Below, piece by piece: positions 33,890 through 43,115 of a stretch of DNA of 64,000 nucleotides (position 1 is the first letter of the stretch; each line of letters opens with the position of its first letter). The notes beneath the pieces are model-generated. The model had not been told where the DNA came from. It worked only from the letters and a program-made list of their open reading frames with translations, and did not search any database. Source of the stretch: Mycobacterium gordonae (GTDB lineage: Bacteria > Actinomycetota > Actinomycetes > Mycobacteriales > Mycobacteriaceae); contig NZ_CP070973.1 in NCBI RefSeq assembly GCF_017086405.1, forward strand, positions 4,186,739 through 4,250,738. Direction: 5' to 3'. The position numbers and the translations under genes were made by a program.

Positions 33890-35135
33890 TCGCCGTCACC
33901 ACCCTTGCGCTGGTGAACTCAATTGAAAGAGTCGACGGCCCGGTCATTCCCAGCAACGGCTTCCACGGAGCCGGACCAACGCGGTGAGCGTCCGGAAGGC
34001 GGCGCGTAAGGACTGTGAGTGCTTCCGCGAGTTCCCGGCGTGCGAGGTTCGCCCCTAGGCAGTAATGCGCACCGCCACCGAACGTGAGAATTGCGGGAAC
34101 GTCGTTGCGCGCGATGTCGAAGCGGTCCGCATCGTCATAGATCGCTGGATCTCGGTTGGCGGCGAAGGTGTTGACGACGACGAGAGTTCCGGCCGGGAAC
34201 ATGTAGCCGGCGAATTCGACATCGTCAGCGGCGGCTCGCGGCACGATGCAGGCTGCGGGCGAGTGGCGCATGCTTTCTTCCACGGCCTGCATCGCAAGCT
34301 CTGGTTGGTCGCGCAACTTCGCCCATTGGTCAGGATGCTCGCACAGCACCTGCACTGACGCCGACAATTGGTTTCGCGTCGTGTCCGTTCCGGCCATCAG
34401 GAATCCGGCCACCAGCATGCGGAGTTCGTCGAGGTTGAGCCGGTCACCGTCACTTTCGGCACGGATCAGCTCGGACAGCAGGTCTTCCCTGAGATTGTCT
34501 CGTCGGGCCGCGACCATGCCGTCGACGTAGGCGTCGAGTTCGCTCCACGCGCGCATAATCGCGGCCTCGTCGAAGTTGAAGTGAGGCTGGAAGTTGAGGG
34601 CCTTGAAAACCTCCTCTGTCCAGTCCGCGAACATCTGCCAGTCCTCGGGGGGCGCACCGAGTAGCGCGCAGATGATCGGGGTCGGGTACTGGTACGAAAT
34701 GTCGGTAACGACGTCGCACCGTCCGGCGTCGGCGACCTGGTCAATCAACCCGTTGACCACGTCGCGGATGGTGTCTTGAAGACGCGAGGTCGCACGAGGA
34801 GTGAACGCCTTGGATACCAGCTTGCGCAACCTCACATGTGATGCACCGTCCAGGCCCAGGAGGCTGTTCGCCATCTTGTCGAACAACGGCCCTGACGTGA
34901 TGCCTTGTGCCGCCAAGGTGACTCCAGGGGGTAGGCGGAATCTGTTGTCGCGCAGAAGGTCGCGAGCCATCCCATAGTCCAGTATCTCCGGACCGAGCGG
35001 CCCGATTGCGATAGGTGAGCGCGATTGCGCGTTTCGGAGGTCCTCGAGGACGTCATGCGGAGTGGCGTTGAGGTCGTAGCTGAACGTGGGTAGGCCGGCG
35101 TCGAAGACGCTGGGAGCAGTGCTGTTCGCGTTCAT
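33882..35135 (-). CDS. Cytochrome P450
   Basis: This 417-residue P450 of the soluble bacterial type has the I-helix AGTDTTRNQLSASVQ, the ExxR helix (EESMRHSP), and the heme loop FGGGAHYCLGANLAR (ligand Cys359). ATG at 35135 is chosen for the GTGAGGAA site 4 nt upstream. The longer frame upstream has no protein-like sequence. No ferredoxin gene is next to it. It overlaps a TetR gene downstream. The substrate is not known, and the CYP subfamily cannot be set by eye. Confidence 0.92.
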   Translation of the reverse strand: MNANSTAPSVFDAGLPTFSYDLNATPHDVLEDLRNAQSRSPIAIGPLGPEILDYGMARDLLRDNRFRLPPGVTLAAQGITSGPLFDKMANSLLGLDGASHVRLRKLVSKAFTPRATSRLQDTIRDVVNGLIDQVADAGRCDVVTDISYQYPTPIICALLGAPPEDWQMFADWTEEVFKALNFQPHFNFDEAAIMRAWSELDAYVDGMVAARRDNLREDLLSELIRAESDGDRLNLDELRMLVAGFLMAGTDTTRNQLSASVQVLCEHPDQWAKLRDQPELAMQAVEESMRHSPAACIVPRAAADDVEFAGYMFPAGTLVVVNTFAANRDPAIYDDADRFDIARNDVPAILTFGGGAHYCLGANLARRELAEALTVLTRRLPDAHRVGPAPWKPLLGMTGPSTLSIEFTSARVVTASA

Positions 35136-35289
35136 CAATTCCTCACCTACCAAAATCCCGCCGTCGCAGGCGGATCTACGGACGTACTTGATCAAAGCGT
35201 ATGACCAATGTGCACCGATGGTCAATGAGCGTCGATATATTTCGAGTTCAAAGAAATAGGCGACTACTAAGATCATACGTTCTCTCATC

Positions 35290-35778
35290 TTGCGTCCGTA
35301 CCCGTGGCAGACCATCCGGAAACACCATTGGTGCGTCGTGGCCCTGGGGGCGTTGCGGTCGTCGTCGGCGTGGGATCCCTCGAAGTGGCCACTCGCCGTT
35401 CAGGAGTGCCTGCGCTTCGAGGGGCCGATCCTGTTCAACTGGCGAATTCTCTGGGAGGACTGCGAATTCGGCGGCAAGACCATTCCTGCCGGCGCGCAGG
35501 TGTGGGCGATGGTGGCTTCCGGGAACCGCGACCCGGGGCATTTTCCCGACCCCGATCGCTTCGACATCTCGCGAACCGACACCGATCACCTGTCCTTCGG
35601 TGGGGGTCGCCACTGGTGCCTCGGCCAGCACCTGGCGCGCCTCGAGGCGGAGATTGGCTTCCGAACCTTTTTCGAAAGGGCCCGCAACCTGCGCCTGGAC
35701 CACCCCGGGCACATCGAGTGGTCGTCGTCGTTCTTCCGCGTGCCGGGCAGCCTGCCCGTGTCGTTCGATCCCGCCTGA
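35290..35778 (+). pseudogene. Cytochrome P450, C-terminal fragment
   Basis: Only the last third of a P450 remains. It runs from the ExxR helix (QECLRFEGP) and GNRDPGHFPDPDRFDISR to the heme loop FGGGRHWCLGQHLARLE and the final strands. The first 30 or so codons are unrelated sequence. With no I-helix or N-terminal half it cannot work as a monooxygenase. It is followed 18 nt later by the LLM-type flavin gene on the same strand, so the pair was once a P450/LLM operon. Confidence 0.83.
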
Positions 35779-35796
35779 CACCGAGGAGCGAGGACC

Positions 35797-36810
35797 GTGA
35801 CGCGCAAGCGAGTTCGCTTCGGTCTCTACTACGACTTCCGTAATCCGCCCGGGAGCCGTCAGGATCCGGCGAAGCTCTACGACGGGATTCTCGATCAGAT
35901 CGTGCGAGCCGAAACACTCGGTTGGGACGACGTCTGGATCTCCGAACATCATTTCTGCGACGACGACTACCTGCCGTCCGTTTCTCCGATGGCCGCCGCA
36001 ATCGCGGCGCGTACCAAGCGGATTCGTATCGGTACCGGCATCCTGATCCTGCCCTTTCACGATCCGCTGCGGGTCGCCGAGGATGCCGCTGTCGTCGACA
36101 TCGTGTCGAACGGCCGGTTGGAGCTCGGCATAGGTGGCGGCTACCGCGGGCAGGAGTTCGCGGGATTCGGCATCGATCCCACCGAGCGGGCGGGGCGGCT
36201 TAACGAGGCGCTTCCCTTGTTGCGCAGCCTCTTTGCGGGCGAGACGGTGACCCACCAGGGCAAGTACTACCGCTACGGCGAGGTGTCGCTGCGGCCGCTT
36301 CCGGTGCAGGGCGCGGCGCTGCCGCTGTGGGCCGGCGGGACCACCCCAGCGGCTATTCGCCGAGCGGCCAAACACTGCGACGGATTCCTCGGACTGGGCC
36401 CGATCGGGCCGATGATCCCCACCTACCGCGACGAACTGCGGAAAGCCGGTAAAGATCCCGACGTTGCGCAAGTAGCCTCGGCGATGATGTGGCTATTGGT
36501 TTCACGAGATCCCGAGGCGCGGTGGAAGCAAGCCCAAGCGCACTTGTCCTACCAGATCAACCGTTACGCGACCTGGACGAAAGAAGCCGGTTTGGATTTC
36601 GTCCAACCGGCGCACGACCGCGCCGCGCTCGAGCAGCAGGGCTGCCTGATCGTGACACCCGAGCAGGCCAACGAGATCCTCACCGACTTCATCGACGACA
36701 ACGAGTTAACCCGGTTCTACAGCTGGACCTTGCCACCGGGGCTGCCGCCGGAATGGAGCGACGAACACGTCGAGCTCTTCGTGACCGAGGTCGCGCCCAA
36801 TTTTCGCTGA
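35797..36810 (+). CDS. LLM-class flavin-dependent oxidoreductase (luciferase-like)
   Basis: This 337-residue TIM-barrel protein of the bacterial luciferase / F420-dependent group has DDVWISEHHFCDDDYLP near the N-terminus, RIRIGTGILILPFHDPLRVAED and GRLELGIGGGYRGQEF. It uses FMN or coenzyme F420, and mycobacteria have many F420-linked members. GTG start at 35797, with a GAGGAG-like site upstream. It lies between a P450 fragment and a BVMO fragment and is intact. The substrate is unknown. Confidence 0.9.
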   Translation: MTRKRVRFGLYYDFRNPPGSRQDPAKLYDGILDQIVRAETLGWDDVWISEHHFCDDDYLPSVSPMAAAIAARTKRIRIGTGILILPFHDPLRVAEDAAVVDIVSNGRLELGIGGGYRGQEFAGFGIDPTERAGRLNEALPLLRSLFAGETVTHQGKYYRYGEVSLRPLPVQGAALPLWAGGTTPAAIRRAAKHCDGFLGLGPIGPMIPTYRDELRKAGKDPDVAQVASAMMWLLVSRDPEARWKQAQAHLSYQINRYATWTKEAGLDFVQPAHDRAALEQQGCLIVTPEQANEILTDFIDDNELTRFYSWTLPPGLPPEWSDEHVELFVTEVAPNFR

Positions 36811-36858
36811 TGCCCGAACCGCACAACTCGAACCGCACCAAAGGATCGAAGACAAATC

Positions 36859-37574
36859 ATGAGCACTACCAAGCACTTTGAAGCCGTCGTGATCGGAGCC
36901 GGATTCAGCGGCCTCCGGATGCTGTGGGAGCTTCGACAACTAGGCTTGTCGGCCCGGGTCATCGAAGCCGCACCCGATGTCGGTGGCACCTGGTACTGGA
37001 ACAGATACCCCGGCGCCCGAACCGACAGTCAAAGTTGGGTATACGCCTTCTCCTTCTCCAAAGAGCTTCAGGACGAGTGGGATTGGCAGGAGCGATACCC
37101 TACCCAGGCCGAGGCGTTGGCGTACCTGCAATACGTGGCCGATCGTTTCGTCATGCGCCGCGACATTCAGTTCCAGACGCGGGTGGAGTCGGCGGTGTAC
37201 GACGAAACCGACCAACGCTGGACCGTGACAACCGACCAAGGCGATACCTACACCTGCAAGTACCTGGTGGCGGCGACCGGTGTGCTGTCGCTGCCCTACA
37301 CGCCACCGTTTCCCGGGATAGACACGTTCGCAGGCGAATCGTACGTGACCGGCCGCTGGCCACAGAAGAGAGTAGACTTCGCGGGCAAGCGCGTCGCGGT
37401 GATCGGCACCGGAGCCACCGCCATTCCACTCATCCCCATCGTCGCTCAGACCGCGGCCCACGTCATGGTCTTCCAGCGGACCCCGAACTATGTCCTGCCG
37501 GCGCGCAACGCCCCGCTCAGCGACGAAGAGCGCCAGGCGATCCGGACCACGACGACATTTGGCAGCATGCGCGG
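36859..37574 (+). pseudogene. BVMO / flavin monooxygenase, N-terminal half
   Basis: The first 230 or so residues are a good BVMO: FAD motif VVIGAGFSGLRMLWEL (about residue 10), GGTWYWNRYPGARTDSQS, fingerprint region FAGESYVTGRWP (Val where His is usual), and VAVIGTGATAIPLIP. Near 37545 the frame slips. The correct continuation (DHDDIWQHAR) is in another frame, and at about 37574 the BVMO ends and an esterase tail begins. The C-terminal half of the enzyme is gone. It is a different BVMO type from the operon at 922-9189. Confidence 0.82.
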
Positions 37575-37965
37575 TACTGGGGCACCAAATCCCCCGACCT
37601 GCCCTCACTGCATGAGAACGACGGCTACCTGCTCGACGTCAGCGCCATGGACGTGCTGGCGAGCGTCTACGATCCCAGCGGCGGAAATGACAACAATCCC
37701 CTGTGCTGGCCCTACCGCGCCCAGCCCGACGATCTCGTGGGCCTGCCGCCACACGTCATCGCGGTGAACGAACTCGACCCGTTCCGCGACGAAGGTCTCG
37801 CATACGCCCGCAAGCTACTGCATGCAGGAGTGAGCGCCGTCAGCCGCTCCGTCGGGCGGCACCTGCCACGGCGGCGACGCGCTGTTGCCCGAGGCACTTG
37901 GCGACGTGTACCGATCAACAATCGACGACATCTCGAGTTTCGCACGGTGTTTGCAGTGGCCTTGA
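37575..37965 (+). pseudogene. HSL-type esterase, C-terminal fragment joined to the BVMO head
   Basis: From about 37575 one frame reads YWGTKSPDLPSLHENDGYLL, then GLPPHVIAVNELDPFRDEG and YARKLLHAGVSAVSR. This is the tail of the mycobacterial alpha/beta hydrolase-3 esterases, including the catalytic Asp region. A second frame then continues with SGGTCHGGDALLPEALGDVY, including the catalytic His area, to a stop at 37963. So there is at least one more frameshift. The nucleophile half is missing. Confidence 0.8.
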
Positions 37966-38147
37966 ACGTGTCAACGCTCCGCAGGGGCGCAGCGGCGCCG
38001 ATGTGAGCCGCGGTCTGCCGAGTCTGCGCCAGCGGCGTTCAGACTGCGCTCAGGCCGACGTGTCCCGACTGCCGACGACCCACACCGCTGACTCGATTCC
38101 AGGCGCGCCGGGGTCGTACGCTGGGTTCCTGCAGTCGGGAGTGTGAC

Positions 38148-38834
38148 ATGACCCCTTCCAGGGGATTTCTCCGGCGGAAGCCGGCTCGCAGGTACCGCGA
38201 CCGCCGCGAAGCGGGTCGGGTGCTGGCGGCCGAACTAGCGTCCTACCGAGGCAAACCCGGGCTGCTGGTGCTCGGACTGGCCCGCGGCGGGGTGCCCGTC
38301 GCGTGGGAGGTCGCCGCGGCCCTGAGCGCTTATCTGGACGTCTTCGTAGTGCGCAAGCTCGGCGTGCCGAACTGGCCCGAACTGGCCATGGGCGCGCTGG
38401 CCAGCGGCGGGCGGGTGGTGATGAACCACGACGTGGTGTCGAGCCTGCACATCGACGAGGATCAGGTGCGCTCGGTCATCGAGAGCGAGACGACGGAGCT
38501 GCGCCGGCGGGTAAACGCCTACCGCGGCGGTCGGGCGGAAGCCGACCCGCACGGCCGCACCGTGGTACTGGTTGACGACGGCATCGCCACCGGCGCGAGC
38601 ATGTTGGCCGCGGTCCGGACGGCGCGCGCCGCCGGTGCGCAATCGGTGGTGGTCGCGGTGCCGGTGGCACCCCGCTCTGCCTGCCGCCAACTCACCGCCG
38701 AAGCCGATGATGTGGTGTGCGCCACGATGCCGGTCGACTTCGATGCCGTCGGGCAAGTCTATGCGGATTTTCGCCAGGTCACCGACGACGAGGTGCGGGC
38801 GCTGCTGGCTACACCGGCCCGCGACCTCCCGTAG
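38148..38834 (+). CDS. Phosphoribosyltransferase-domain protein (Rv2143-like)
   Basis: This 228-residue protein has the type-I PRTase signature VVLVDDGIATGASMLAA (about residue 138), a basic N-terminus, and RKLGVPNWPELAMGALASGG. It sits just before the dcw block and converges with the Rv2144c-like gene 12 nt away, as Rv2143 does in M. tuberculosis. Its substrate has not been defined. Confidence 0.88.
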   Translation: MTPSRGFLRRKPARRYRDRREAGRVLAAELASYRGKPGLLVLGLARGGVPVAWEVAAALSAYLDVFVVRKLGVPNWPELAMGALASGGRVVMNHDVVSSLHIDEDQVRSVIESETTELRRRVNAYRGGRAEADPHGRTVVLVDDGIATGASMLAAVRTARAAGAQSVVVAVPVAPRSACRQLTAEADDVVCATMPVDFDAVGQVYADFRQVTDDEVRALLATPARDLP

Positions 38835-38846
38835 CGCTGGAATCCG

Positions 38847-39164
38847 CTACTTCTTGGAGCTTTCGTCTACCGCTTCCTCGGCGGTCTCTGGAGTCTCCGC
38901 AGTCGAGGCGTCGGCCTCGTCGGCCTCTTCCGGGTAGTCGACGGCCTCGAGAGGTTCGCCGTCGTCCTCGTCCTCGGTGTTCGGCTCGTCCGCGGCGGCA
39001 GCGTCGCGCTGCTGGCGCTCCCGTACCCCATCGACGATCAGCAAGATGACCCCCAGCACGCTGGCGCCGATACACACCCACGCCACCAGCTCATTGCTCG
39101 TCACCACCGCGAACACCAGGGCGACGAGCCCGATCAGGGCTAATACGAGCGCAATGATCAACAT
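38847..39164 (-). CDS. Small membrane protein (Rv2144c-like)
   Basis: This 105-residue protein has two N-terminal membrane segments (LIIALVLALIGLVALVFAV; LVAWVCIGASVLGVILLIV). A long acidic tail rich in Glu, Asp and Ala follows (about residues 50-105). The position between the PRTase gene and wag31 matches Rv2144c. The function is unknown, and the acidic tail is cytoplasmic by the positive-inside rule. Confidence 0.85.
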   Translation of the reverse strand: MLIIALVLALIGLVALVFAVVTSNELVAWVCIGASVLGVILLIVDGVRERQQRDAAAADEPNTEDEDDGEPLEAVDYPEEADEADASTAETPETAEEAVDESSKK

Positions 39165-39261
39165 TGGTCATCCTCCGGCCGGCGCGGTGCGACTGCCCAA
39201 CCTACCAGGGTCGGCAGCGCCGGAGGGGCAGCCCGCGCTTGTCCAGCCCCCCCGCGATGCG

Positions 39262-40062
39262 TCAGTTGCCGCGATTGAACTGGTCGAATCCGCCCGCGTC
39301 CGCGCTGGAATCGACCGGAGCCGCAGACCCACGCTGGCCGAGCTCTTCGAGCTGGGATTCCAGGTATGTCTTGAGCCGGGTCCGGTATTCGCGCTCGAAC
39401 GTCCGCAGCTGCTCGAGGCGGCCTTCCAGCACAGTCCGCTGCTGGTTGATGGTCCCCATGATCTCGGAGTGCTTGCGCTCGGCGTCGGCCTGCAGGGCGT
39501 CGGCCTTCTCCTGCGCCTGGCGCAGCTGGGTCTCCGACCGCGAGGTGGCATCGGCAAGCATCGCATCGGCCCGCTGGCGAGCCTCCGCGACGGTGGTCTC
39601 GGCGGTGTGGCGAGCCTCGCTGAGGATCTGGTCCGCATTCGTCCGCGCGTCGGACAGCATTTTGTCCGCCTCAGCCTTGGCGGTGCCGGTCAACCGGTCA
39701 GCGGTGTCCTGAGCCAGGCTGAGCACCCGCGCGGCCTTCATGGCCTGTTCCTCGTTGCTGGACGACGGCGCCGCAGCGGGGGCCGCGACGGGCACCGGCT
39801 TGACCGGCTCCGGCTCGGGCTCGAACGCCGGGATCGGCTGCGCGATGGTGGGCGCGGCGGCACCCCCGCCTCCCCCCGCGGCCAACTCCTGGTCTAGCTC
39901 GGCGATGCGCTGACGCAGATCGGAGTTCTCCTCGATCAGCCGGGTCAGCTCGTTTTCCACCAGGTCGAGGAAGGCGTCAACCTCATCTTCGTTGTACCCG
40001 CGTTTGCCGATGGGCGGCTTACTGAACGCCACATTGTGGACGTCGGCAGGTGTAAGCGGCAT
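39262..40062 (-). CDS. wag31: DivIVA-family polar growth protein Wag31
   Basis: This 266-residue coiled-coil protein marks the cell poles and directs tip growth. The N-terminal DivIVA lipid-binding part includes PADVHNVAFSKPPIGKRGYN, with FLDLVENELTRLIEE after it. A Pro/Ala-rich linker (about residues 70-115) precedes the long C-terminal coiled coil (LAQDTADRLTGTAKAEADK onward). ATG at 40062 is chosen because it gives the standard MPLTPADV start. Thr/Ser phosphorylation by PknA/B is known for the orthologue. Confidence 0.96.
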   Translation of the reverse strand: MPLTPADVHNVAFSKPPIGKRGYNEDEVDAFLDLVENELTRLIEENSDLRQRIAELDQELAAGGGGGAAAPTIAQPIPAFEPEPEPVKPVPVAAPAAAPSSSNEEQAMKAARVLSLAQDTADRLTGTAKAEADKMLSDARTNADQILSEARHTAETTVAEARQRADAMLADATSRSETQLRQAQEKADALQADAERKHSEIMGTINQQRTVLEGRLEQLRTFEREYRTRLKTYLESQLEELGQRGSAAPVDSSADAGGFDQFNRGN

Positions 40063-40320
40063 TCTTTGTCCCCTCAAAGTTCCTGGACGGTCAAGCGATC
40101 TGGAGAGTCTAAAACGGTGCGGTAGCCGTCTGGCAACTGCCGCCCATCCTGTCACACCAGACTCGGCGGTCGCCGATTGGACTAATAAATAAGGAGCAAT
40201 TTCAATCTCTAAGGCAAATAAATCACATTTCTTAGATGAGAAAAATCACGCGCATCCTACTTGTCGCCGAATCGTGGCCGAACCGTCTCCTAGCTATATT
40301 CGGTCCGTGGCCAGCAGCCG

Positions 40321-40611
40321 CTACGCCGCAGCACTGAACGCCAACTGCATCCCGATGAATGCCACGAGCAACAACACCAGGATCGACAGGTCCAAACGAA
40401 CGGCGCCGATGGTGATCTGTGGGATCAGCCGACGCAGCAACTTCACCGGTGGATCGGTAATCGACATGATGAGCTCCAGGATCACCACCGTGACGCCGGT
40501 GGGCCGCCAGTCCCGACTGAACGAGCGGATCCACTCGATGACCACCCGCGCGATGAGCAGCAGCCAGAAGGTGAACAACGCAAACCCAAGGATCTGAAAG
40601 AACAGCACCAA
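40321..40611 (-). CDS. YggT-family membrane protein (Rv2146c-like)
   Basis: This 96-residue protein has two hydrophobic segments (VLFFQILGFALFTFWLLLIA; LDLSILVLLLVAFIGMQLAF), with the conserved SITDPPVKLLRRLIPQ between them. This is the YggT signature. It lies between sepF and wag31, the normal place in actinobacteria, and is thought to help envelope assembly or division. The exact role is not known. Confidence 0.93.
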   Translation of the reverse strand: MVLFFQILGFALFTFWLLLIARVVIEWIRSFSRDWRPTGVTVVILELIMSITDPPVKLLRRLIPQITIGAVRLDLSILVLLLVAFIGMQLAFSAAA

Positions 40612-40783
40612 CGAGAGCCCGACCTTAACGATGAGAATGAGAGGAAGTCCGTCGCCGCTACGGCAGCGGCACCAGCAAGACTACCGACCCGGCCGCGCCG
40701 CACATATCGCACGGGGACAGCCGGTACGCACACGGCCCGGTCGGCCACCTGGTGACCTACCGGGCCGCGCCGCAGAGTTCCGC

Positions 40784-41461
40784 CTATTGGTAAGCGTAGA
40801 AACCGGTTTCGGCGATCCGGCGGCGCTCCTCCGGCGATACGTCGACGTCGGCCGGCGACAGCAGGAACACCTTGGTCGCCACCTTGTCGAACGACCCGCG
40901 CAGCGCGAAAGCCAGGCCGGCGGCGAAGTCGACCAGTCGCTTGGCGTCGGCGTTGTCCATCGAGACCAGATCCATGATGACCGGCGTTCCGTCGCGGAAC
41001 CGCTCTCCGATGGTGCGCGCCTCGCTGTAGTCCTTGGGCCGCAGCGTGGTGATCTTCGACAGCGGGTGGCCGTCCTCGAACATCATCGCCATCCGCCGCG
41101 GGTCCATCGCCAGCGCACCACGCGTGGAGCTCCGCAGCCACGATCCCAGGCGGGGCCGCGCCATGTCGGGCCGGTCGAACTCGCGCGGCTGGAAGCGCGG
41201 CTCCTCGGGGTAGCCGCCGCGGTAGCTGCTCGGCGGCGGGTAGTCGGCGGGCTCACCGCGCAGCTCGCCGCGCAGGTCGCCGCGCGGGTCCCGGCGAGGC
41301 TCGTCGTATTCCCGATCCCGCCCCTCGTAACGCCCGTATTCGTCGTCGAATCGGGGCCGTGAATAACCCCGGGACGGCGTGCGGTCGTCGTAATACTCGT
41401 CGTCGTAATCCTCCATCGGAGCCATACCGAAGTAGGCCTTGACCTTGTGCAGAGTGCTCAT
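40784..41461 (-). CDS. sepF: Cell division protein SepF
   Basis: This 225-residue FtsZ-binding membrane anchor has an N-terminal amphipathic helix (MSTLHKVKAYFGM). A long acidic/Arg-rich disordered linker follows, and then the C-terminal SepF domain with TTLRPKDYSEARTIGERF and LVSMDNADAKRLVDFAAGL. It replaces FtsA/ZipA as the Z-ring tether in actinobacteria. Confidence 0.96.
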   Translation of the reverse strand: MSTLHKVKAYFGMAPMEDYDDEYYDDRTPSRGYSRPRFDDEYGRYEGRDREYDEPRRDPRGDLRGELRGEPADYPPPSSYRGGYPEEPRFQPREFDRPDMARPRLGSWLRSSTRGALAMDPRRMAMMFEDGHPLSKITTLRPKDYSEARTIGERFRDGTPVIMDLVSMDNADAKRLVDFAAGLAFALRGSFDKVATKVFLLSPADVDVSPEERRRIAETGFYAYQ

Positions 41462-41525
41462 CGTGCGACCCCTTCTAGCCTGGGATATATGTTGTTTGTG
41501 ATGAAGGTGTGACTCGAGTGACTAT

Positions 41526-42302
41526 TCACGGTGACCGTAACCGCCGTTGACCCAATAGCGCGGTACCGACACGCACACACGTCGATCCATGTTTGACGGC
41601 GATCTCGAGGTCGCCCGACATGCCGGCCGACAATCCCACGGCATGAGGGAAGGCCCGGAGTACCCGGCAGTGCTCGGATTGCAGCCGGTCAAAGGCATGT
41701 TCGGGCTCCCAGTCCAGCGGCGGGACGCCCATCAACCCGACCAGTTCCAGGCTGGCGGCACCGTCCACCAGTTCGCAGACCCGATCCACCACGGCGGGCT
41801 GGGCGATGTCGACCCCGCCGCGCGACACGTCGCCATCAAGGCTGACTTGCACGTATACCCGCAGCGGCGCGCTGCGGCGGCGCTCTGCGAGCGCGCCGGA
41901 CGCCGCCCGCTCCAGGGCGGTCACCAACTGCTCGCTGTCCACCGAGTGGGCGGTGTGCGCCCAGCGGGCCAGCGACTTGGCCTTCTTGCGCTGGATCTGG
42001 CCCACCATGTGCCACTGCAGGTCCCGAGATCGGCCGTCCGGGGACGCGCCCAGCAACCGCGCCACCTCGGCCACCTTCGCCGAGGCCTCCTGCTCCCGCG
42101 ACTCGCCGACCGCCCGGCAGCCCAATCGGGCCAGGATCGCCACATCGGTCGCCGGGAAGAACTTGGTGATCGGCAGCAGCTCGATTTCTCCGACTTTGCG
42201 ACCGGCCGCCTCCGCGGCCGCCGCAAGCCGGGAACGCACCGAGGCCAACGCGCGGGTCAAGTCGGATTGGCGCTCACTCTGTGCTGCGTCCTCGGCGGTC
42301 AT
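41526..42302 (-). CDS. yggS: PLP homeostasis protein YggS
   Basis: This 258-residue alanine-racemase-like TIM barrel binds pyridoxal phosphate. The Lys is in LLPITKFFPATD. GCRAVGESREQEASAK and LQWHMVGQIQRKKAK are family motifs, and the C-terminal SAGMSGDLEIAVKHGST binds the phosphate. It overlaps the yfiH stop by 4 nt. It has no enzyme activity known and keeps free PLP low. Confidence 0.95.
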   Translation of the reverse strand: MTAEDAAQSERQSDLTRALASVRSRLAAAAEAAGRKVGEIELLPITKFFPATDVAILARLGCRAVGESREQEASAKVAEVARLLGASPDGRSRDLQWHMVGQIQRKKAKSLARWAHTAHSVDSEQLVTALERAASGALAERRRSAPLRVYVQVSLDGDVSRGGVDIAQPAVVDRVCELVDGAASLELVGLMGVPPLDWEPEHAFDRLQSEHCRVLRAFPHAVGLSAGMSGDLEIAVKHGSTCVRVGTALLGQRRLRSP

Positions 42303-43015
42303 CCCGGTGTTTCCATCCAGATCAGGGATGCCAGCCGGCCGGTCGGTGCGTTGCGCCGGTGACTGAACAGCGCCGGGTCGGCGGCGGTGCAGCGCGGGTC
42401 GACCTCGATGGAGGTGACGCCGAGCCGACGAAGCTGGCCGGCGATTCCGACCCGTAGATCCAGACCCGGGGTGCCGGCAGGGGTCTTGGTGCGACTGCCG
42501 GGCAACGCGGATTCCACCTCGGCGGCCATCGCCTCGGGCACCTCGTAGTTGCGGCCGCTGATCGCAGGACCCAGCAGCGCCGAAATGTCACCGACCTGGG
42601 CACCCAGCTCCTGCATCGCCTCGACGGTCCGCGCCACCACGCCGTGCTGGGCGCCGACGCGACCGGCGTGCACCGCGCCGACGACACCGCTCCGCGCATC
42701 CGCGAGCAACACCGGCACGCAGTCGGCCGTCACCACGACCAGGGCCAATCGCGTTGTCGCCGTGACCATTCCGTCGGTGTCATGCAGGGCCTCGCGCTGC
42801 GGTGCATCCACCACCTCGACGTGGGTGCCGTGCACCTGATTCATCCACACGACCCGGTTGCCAGGCAGACCGACGGCTTTGGCCAGCCGGGACCGGTTGG
42901 CCCGCACGGCAGCCGGGTCGTCACCGACGTGGTCGCCGAGGTTGAAGGTGTCGAACGGCGGTTTCGACACGCCGCCCGCCCGAGTGGTGGTTACCCGGCG
43001 GATCCGAACGCTCAC
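42299..43015 (-). CDS. pgeF: Multicopper-type PgeF/YfiH protein (laccase domain)
   Basis: This 238-residue member of the YfiH family has WMNQVHGTHVEVVD, TADCVPVLLAD, AVHAGRVGAQHGVV and the C-terminal DPRCTAADPALFSHRR, which together form the metal site. GTG at 43015 is used since VSVRIRRVTTTRAGG is the family N-terminus. The longer frame upstream would overlap ftsZ. Orthologues correct wrongly built peptidoglycan (removal of L-Ser at position one in E. coli), which suits the dcw context. Confidence 0.93.
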   Translation of the reverse strand: MSVRIRRVTTTRAGGVSKPPFDTFNLGDHVGDDPAAVRANRSRLAKAVGLPGNRVVWMNQVHGTHVEVVDAPQREALHDTDGMVTATTRLALVVVTADCVPVLLADARSGVVGAVHAGRVGAQHGVVARTVEAMQELGAQVGDISALLGPAISGRNYEVPEAMAAEVESALPGSRTKTPAGTPGLDLRVGIAGQLRRLGVTSIEVDPRCTAADPALFSHRRNAPTGRLASLIWMETPG

Positions 43016-43115
43016 GTCCCCAGTATCTGGATTCCGTTGCTTGTCAGGGTGCATCGACGTCGGGCCACGATGTTTCGAGGCCGGTTTGTCGCGCAGTGGC
43101 AAGCAAATCGAGACC

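Noticed and set aside
35248..36471. 407-residue minus-strand open frame opposite the LLM gene
   Set aside because: The composition is Arg/Gly-rich without motifs, and the plus strand has clear LLM and P450 motifs.
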